DNA of 64,000 bases, taken from positions 744,001 through 808,000 of the forward strand of contig OY829843.1 of the NCBI GenBank assembly GCA_963691885.1, read 5' to 3'. The position numbers were made by a program, and so were the translations under genes. Below, piece after piece: positions 60,689 through 64,000 of this stretch. Position 1 is the stretch's first letter, and every line of letters starts with the position of its first letter. This stretch comes from G963691885 sp963691885. Lineage in GTDB: Bacteria > Pseudomonadota > Alphaproteobacteria > UBA8366 > Aestuariispiraceae. The notes below the pieces were generated by a model. That model was not told where the DNA came from. It saw only the letters and a list, made by a program, of their open reading frames with translations, and did not search any database.

Positions 60689-61212
60689 TTGACCAATGCT
60701 CCCTTTCCCCCGCCGACGCTATCACCCCGCCTGGTTCGATGCACGCGTGATATCACCGGAAGTTGTAGTATATCCACAGCACTGCCGGATATTGTGTTGG
60801 TGACTTGTGGTATCGAGCGGGTTGAATAATGCAAAACTTGCCGTGATTCCGGCGGGGGCGAAAGTCTCCTTCGTATCGCTATGCAGGCTCGTCAGATGAA
60901 GCGCCAATCCAACGGGGAACGTTGGCCGGGATGGAACGTCGGGTCGTTTCGATTGGCTTGGTGCGCCAAAGCAGCAGCGGGTTGCACAGGGGGCGGCACG
61001 CCCCCTTGCCGAACGGAGCGTTAGCGGAGAGAGCCAAGAGGCGTTGGTAGTACCAACGCACCTCTTGCATACGTTTCGTATGGCTCATTTCTTTGCAACA
61101 TTTGGGCCGCTGGAGATTTTTCCAGCGCATGATCTGGATCGGGCACCTCTTCGGTCGTTTGGGGCCGTGCGCAAGCAGGATCGGGTCATGCAACGGTTAT
61201 TGATCTGAACAG
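60689..61212. other. Non-coding region with strong hairpins between the methyltransferase and IS110 transposase genes
   Basis: This region of about 520 bases has no plausible gene. It contains the leftward promoter of the defence operon near 60690-60830 and, from about 60985, a series of strong hairpins leading into the IS110 transposase. The right part is probably the left end of the IS110 element. The exact element boundary is not visible because IS110 elements lack clear terminal inverted repeats. Confidence 0.55.
60985..61130 (+). ncRNA. Candidate IS110 bridge RNA
   Basis: Three strong hairpins lie in the segment just before the IS110 transposase: GGGGGCG/CGCCCCC at 60989-61005; a long stem AAGAGGCGTTGGTA with its complement TACCAACGC-ACCTCTT at 61036-61066; and CGCTGGA/TCCAGCG at 61109-61127. 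IS110-group elements encode a structured bridge RNA in their left non-coding end that guides recombination. Location and structure fit, but guide loops matching the flanks were not verified, and strand is assumed to follow the transposase. Confidence 0.4.
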
Positions 61213-61230
61213 ATGAAGGGGAATGTTCTC

Positions 61231-62227
61231 ATGTCCCGAATGCAAGACCAGATAAGCCACCAATCCATTTCTTCCACAACCGATATGCCGCAACCCACCT
61301 TTGCCGGGATCGATGTCGGCAAGTTCTTTCTCGACCTCGCCATCCTGCCGGGCACCGTCAAGCTGAGGGTCCGCAATGATGAGGCGGGGGGTCAAGACGT
61401 TGATCCGACAGTGCCATGAACAAGGCGTTGCCCTCGCGGCCCTTGAAGCCACAAACAAGTATCACCGCCTCGCGCATGAACGGTTGCACCAGGCGGGTGT
61501 TCCCACCGCCGTCGTCAACCCGTTTCGCAGCCGACAGTTCGCCGACAGTATGGGCAGGCTTGCCAAGACCGACGGGATTGACGCCGCCATGCTCGCCAGC
61601 TTTGCCGAGCGGATGCGGCCCGACCCCAGCACCCCGCCGTCGGAGCAGGACAAGGCGCTGCGCGAGTTGCACACCGCGCGCCGTCAGGTGTTGGCAGAGG
61701 TTTGCGATCTCAAACGGCAGGTGCAAACCGCCCATCACCCGCTCGTCGCGCGGCAAATCCGCGCCCGGATCAAAATGGCCGAGCGGCACAAAGCGGCGCT
61801 GGAACGTGAAATCCAAGCCCTGATCAAGGCAACACCCGCGCTCAAACGAAAATACGATATCCTGATCAGCATTCCCAATATCGGCCCCGTCACCGCCGCC
61901 GTGCTGATCGCCGATCTGACAGAACTTGGCCGCGTCAACTGCAAACAGATCGCAGCCCTTGCCGGTGTCGCGCCGATGAGTTGGGACAGCGGTTCCAAAC
62001 AGGGCAATCGTATCATACGGGGCGGGCGCAAAGGTGTCCGCAACGCGCTCTATATGTGCGCGGTAAGCTGCACCAGCCGACCGGGCGCGATGCACGGCTT
62101 TTACAAAAACCTGATAAAACGCGGCAAGCGTCCCAAAACAGCCCTTGCCGCCGTCATGCGAAAGCTCGTCATCCTCGCCAACATCCTCATCGCGGAGAAC
62201 CGCCTATGGCAACCAGTCCTTCCCTGA
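61231..62227 (+). pseudogene. IS110-family transposase with a frameshift at a G6 run
   Basis: The N-terminal part (FAGIDVGKFFLDLAILPG, with the first Asp of the DEDD site) is in one frame to about 61385. The rest is one frame over: VKTLIRQCHEQGVALAALEATNKYH, KTDGIDAAMLASFAE, IPNIGPVTAAVLIADL and the serine-bearing WDSGSKQGNRIIRGGRKGVRNALY. Dropping one G from the G6 run at 61386-61391 restores a protein of about 330 residues, the usual IS110 length. It is probably inactivated, or less likely recoded. The start could also be ATG 61213. Confidence 0.85.
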
Positions 62228-62380
62228 AAAACGGCATTCCCAAGCAATTTTCCTCTTGAAACGACACAGATGCTTGCGCGGAGCGGGGTTATCAAAAAGG
62301 CAGGGTATTACACGGTCGTTAGTTGATAGAATTGTTACAGGTTTGTTATTGGATCACGTACTCAACAGACCATCTGCCCC

Positions 62381-63106
62381 TTAATCGGTTTGGTCTAAGG
62401 GCAAGCGGTTTGCACGAATAGTGTCCCGCTGCTGGGTTAGTATCTTCACCATGTAATTGTAGTGTTTCTTCCGTACGGTTTTCGTCGTGCCCCGCAGCCA
62501 ACCCCGGACAACATTAAGGGTAAGACCGTCAGGTGCATATTGATCTCGTTTAAAAAACAGCGGGAGATTGAAGTTGGTTTCCTCCAGAAGGCTAAGAAGC
62601 GTTTGAAGATGTTTATCCGTAAGGTCCATCGTGGGACGTTCTTCGAGCATTGGGATGGACCACGCCTCCATAACACGATCAAATTGCTCTTTGCGGGCGG
62701 TGGTCGCAGAACCACACATCCACAGCGAAACAATTTTCGGGTTCAGGTCCCTAAGCATTTTTGATCCGGTCACCAACGCGTAAGGGCCCACGCCTGTTCG
62801 CTCCCATGCCTGCTTCATTTCCCGGATCATTGCTGGGGTGATATGAATCCGCCCTGGCCGTAATGGGTATGTCCGTTTCCCGGACGCATCCGGCAAAGAT
62901 CGCCAGAGTTCCAACACATAAGACAGAAGGCTGGGGCTTGCGGATTTAGCCCTACCAGATAACCAACTTGATACAATGCCCGCACTCAGACCGTCAGGGA
63001 GCTCCCGCCCTTTCAGCAACGAAATCGCGCCGATATTCGTCCTTTTCCGGTGTTTTTGTAATTCGCGTTGAATTTTTTGATCTATAGGGACGCGCTCTTC
63101 TGCCAT
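62381..63106 (-). CDS. Triple-repeat HTH-like protein, unknown family
   Basis: This basic 241-residue protein is built of three similar modules of about 65-70 residues. Matching cores are: LLKGRELPDGLSAGIVSSWLSG (about 30-55), VTGSKMLRDLNPKIVSLWMCG (about 110-132) and FFKRDQYAPDGLTLNVVRGWLRG (about 184-208). Each core has the look of a helix-turn-helix recognition unit and is followed by an amphipathic helix. No known family was recognised. It is divergent from the coiled-coil gene at 63272. A DNA-binding regulator of the element is the best guess. Confidence 0.6.
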   Translation of the reverse strand: MAEERVPIDQKIQRELQKHRKRTNIGAISLLKGRELPDGLSAGIVSSWLSGRAKSASPSLLSYVLELWRSLPDASGKRTYPLRPGRIHITPAMIREMKQAWERTGVGPYALVTGSKMLRDLNPKIVSLWMCGSATTARKEQFDRVMEAWSIPMLEERPTMDLTDKHLQTLLSLLEETNFNLPLFFKRDQYAPDGLTLNVVRGWLRGTTKTVRKKHYNYMVKILTQQRDTIRANRLPLDQTD

Positions 63107-63217
63107 CTTATTGATAAATATAAATTTTATATATTGTGTTTTATTAAAATGTTACCAAAACCTTACGATACATTAAATCTTACAATTTAAAATAGTATAT
63201 AGAATTTTTAATTCGCA
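63107..63217. promoter_or_regulatory. AT-rich divergent promoter region
   Basis: The roughly 110-base very AT-rich spacer between the triple-repeat gene (leftward) and the coiled-coil gene (rightward) contains TATATA-like and TTTAAAATA stretches that could serve as -10 elements in both directions. The divergent arrangement suggests control by the triple-repeat protein; this is inference. Confidence 0.45.
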
Positions 63218-63271
63218 GTGAACGGAAAATCATGCCGCAAAGAGCATGAGGGAATAGAGGGGCGAAATTCA

Positions 63272-63886
63272 ATGGCAACACCACATGGTGATACGCAATA
63301 TCATACAGCGGCGGCGGAGGCCGTGCCGAGCGCGTTGCGCCTTGGGCAGTTTGCGCCAGCGGTTGCAGGCGTGGAGCCCAGCGAACTCACCGTCGGTGAT
63401 GTGGACCGCGTATCAAAGCGGTTGGAAAGCGAAGAGCTAGCCTACGCGCTGCATGCCTTGCTCGACCCCGAAAACAGCAGCGGCTATGAGGGTCTACGTA
63501 CCGCCACCGCCAAAACAATGGCGGGGATTCATCTTGCGAATGGTGGCAAGCGTGACAAAGAAAAGGGCCTGGACGCCGTCACGTTATCCATACTGGCGCG
63601 GATCAACGACCTGAACGAACAGATCGCGGCGTTGGATGATCGCATTGCGGACGTACAGGCCGACAAGCAGGCGATAGAGCAAGCGGCAATGACCGCTGAG
63701 GAATGGGAAGCGTTTCAGGAGCTTTCACCCGAAGACCAAGATGCCTTTATGCGCGCGCGATTATCGCCCGAGGAGTACGCGGAATGGAAAGCCACCGCGG
63801 AAGAATTGGCAACACTACAAGCGGAACGCGATGCTTTGCAGGGTGAGCGTGATGAATTACAGGCGGAAGCGAATAACGCAGCGTAG
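63272..63886 (+). CDS. Coiled-coil accessory protein with possible in-frame TAG readthrough or truncation
   Basis: The protein has about 204 residues from ATG 63272 (MATPHGDTQYHTAAAEAVP), which has GAGGGG upstream; an in-frame start at 63218 is less likely. The N-terminal half is helical (VGDVDRVSKRLESEELAYAL). The C-terminal half is an acidic coiled coil (INDLNEQIAALDDRIADVQADKQ; LATLQAERDALQGERDELQ). It ends at TAG 63884-63886, but the same frame stays open to the window edge with similar composition (DQQRKNEATNAKTNEERE). No family was recognised. Confidence 0.6.
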   Translation: MATPHGDTQYHTAAAEAVPSALRLGQFAPAVAGVEPSELTVGDVDRVSKRLESEELAYALHALLDPENSSGYEGLRTATAKTMAGIHLANGGKRDKEKGLDAVTLSILARINDLNEQIAALDDRIADVQADKQAIEQAAMTAEEWEAFQELSPEDQDAFMRARLSPEEYAEWKATAEELATLQAERDALQGERDELQAEANNAA

Positions 63887-64000
63887 GATCAACAGCGTAA
63901 AAATGAAGCGACCAATGCGAAAACCAACGAAGAACGAGAACAAAATGTCGATGACAAAACAAGAACGACGCAAAACAGTATAGAAGATGAAGTCCGGGAC

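Larger units (their letters stand above)
47640..64000. mobile_element. Integrated mobilizable element (approximate left edge, right edge outside window)
   Basis: From just right of the regulator gene, functions change to mobility and defence: tandem 8-bp repeats, a three-gene mob operon, BrnT-BrnA, a broken ardA, a seven-gene restriction/defence operon, an IS110 element and unknown accessory genes. No integrase, replication gene or clear att site is seen in the window, so a plasmid-derived insertion or an integrative mobilizable element whose integrase lies beyond 64 kb are both possible. The left boundary is not defined by a repeat. Confidence 0.65.

Overview
This window looks like chromosome of a free-living, probably marine alphaproteobacterium of moderate GC content, with an integrated mobilizable element at its right end. 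The evidence for the lineage is the alphaproteobacterial style of the 168-residue XRE regulator, the PrtD/HlyD-type secretion pair and the five-step hut pathway with HutF and HutG. No rRNA, tRNA or CRISPR array was seen, so the taxonomy is inference.

Region 1 (1-11.7 kb) holds housekeeping and envelope genes: a DUF4126 protein, an MscS channel, an XRE regulator, an MBL-fold hydrolase, an intact-looking IS630 element, an ATP-grasp enzyme and a DUF599 protein. It ends with a type I secretion unit made of a duplicated-domain putative cargo, an ABC exporter and an HlyD adaptor. Region 2 (11.7-19.2 kb) is a complete histidine-degradation locus: hutIHGU transcribed leftward and hutF-hutC rightward, with a palindromic operator between them. 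Region 3 (19.3-27.7 kb) has a DapA-family aldolase with a structured leader, an MBOAT/SGNH O-acetylation pair flanked by IS630-like palindromes, a PAS-GGDEF-EAL protein and a DUF3604 gene broken by one in-frame stop. Region 4 (27.7-30.0 kb) looks like a toxin-immunity locus: a 455-residue hydrophilic protein coupled by a GTGA overlap to one of two tandem four-helix membrane paralogues, with the remnant of a third copy beyond.

Region 5 (30.4-47.6 kb) is a [NiFe]-hydrogenase locus of about 20 leftward genes. Order of transcription is: NtrC-family regulator and small zinc-ribbon protein; small and large subunits; two HiPIP-like four-cysteine proteins; maturation protease; a 101-residue protein; TPR protein; two tiny membrane proteins; NifU-Rieske fusion; NHL protein; hypF, hypC, SIS-domain protein, hypD, hypE, Ni transporter, a HypA lacking its zinc ribbon, and a His-rich HypB. 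The subunits lack a Tat signal, the small subunit lacks one usual proximal-cluster cysteine, and NHL/TPR/NifU-Rieske/SIS partners are present. This resembles the group 1h (Hhy, 'actinobacterial', high-affinity oxygen-tolerant) hydrogenases. A canonical sigma-54 promoter lies before the small subunit, and TGTAAA-N5-TTTACA boxes are repeated at three places in the locus, which suggests one regulon.

Region 6 (about 47.6-64 kb) is a mobilizable element: 8-bp tandem repeats, a mobC-relaxase operon, a BrnT-BrnA toxin-antitoxin pair and a frameshifted ardA. It also carries a tightly packed seven-gene leftward operon: MmeI-like methyltransferase, AbiJ-like HEPN protein, PD-(D/E)XK-like protein, RhuM, SF2 helicase, GIY-YIG nuclease and DUF3644. 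I consider that operon and the toxin-immunity array the best candidates for poorly described systems. An IS110-family element with a strongly structured 5' flank, a triple-repeat putative DNA-binding protein and a coiled-coil gene complete the window.
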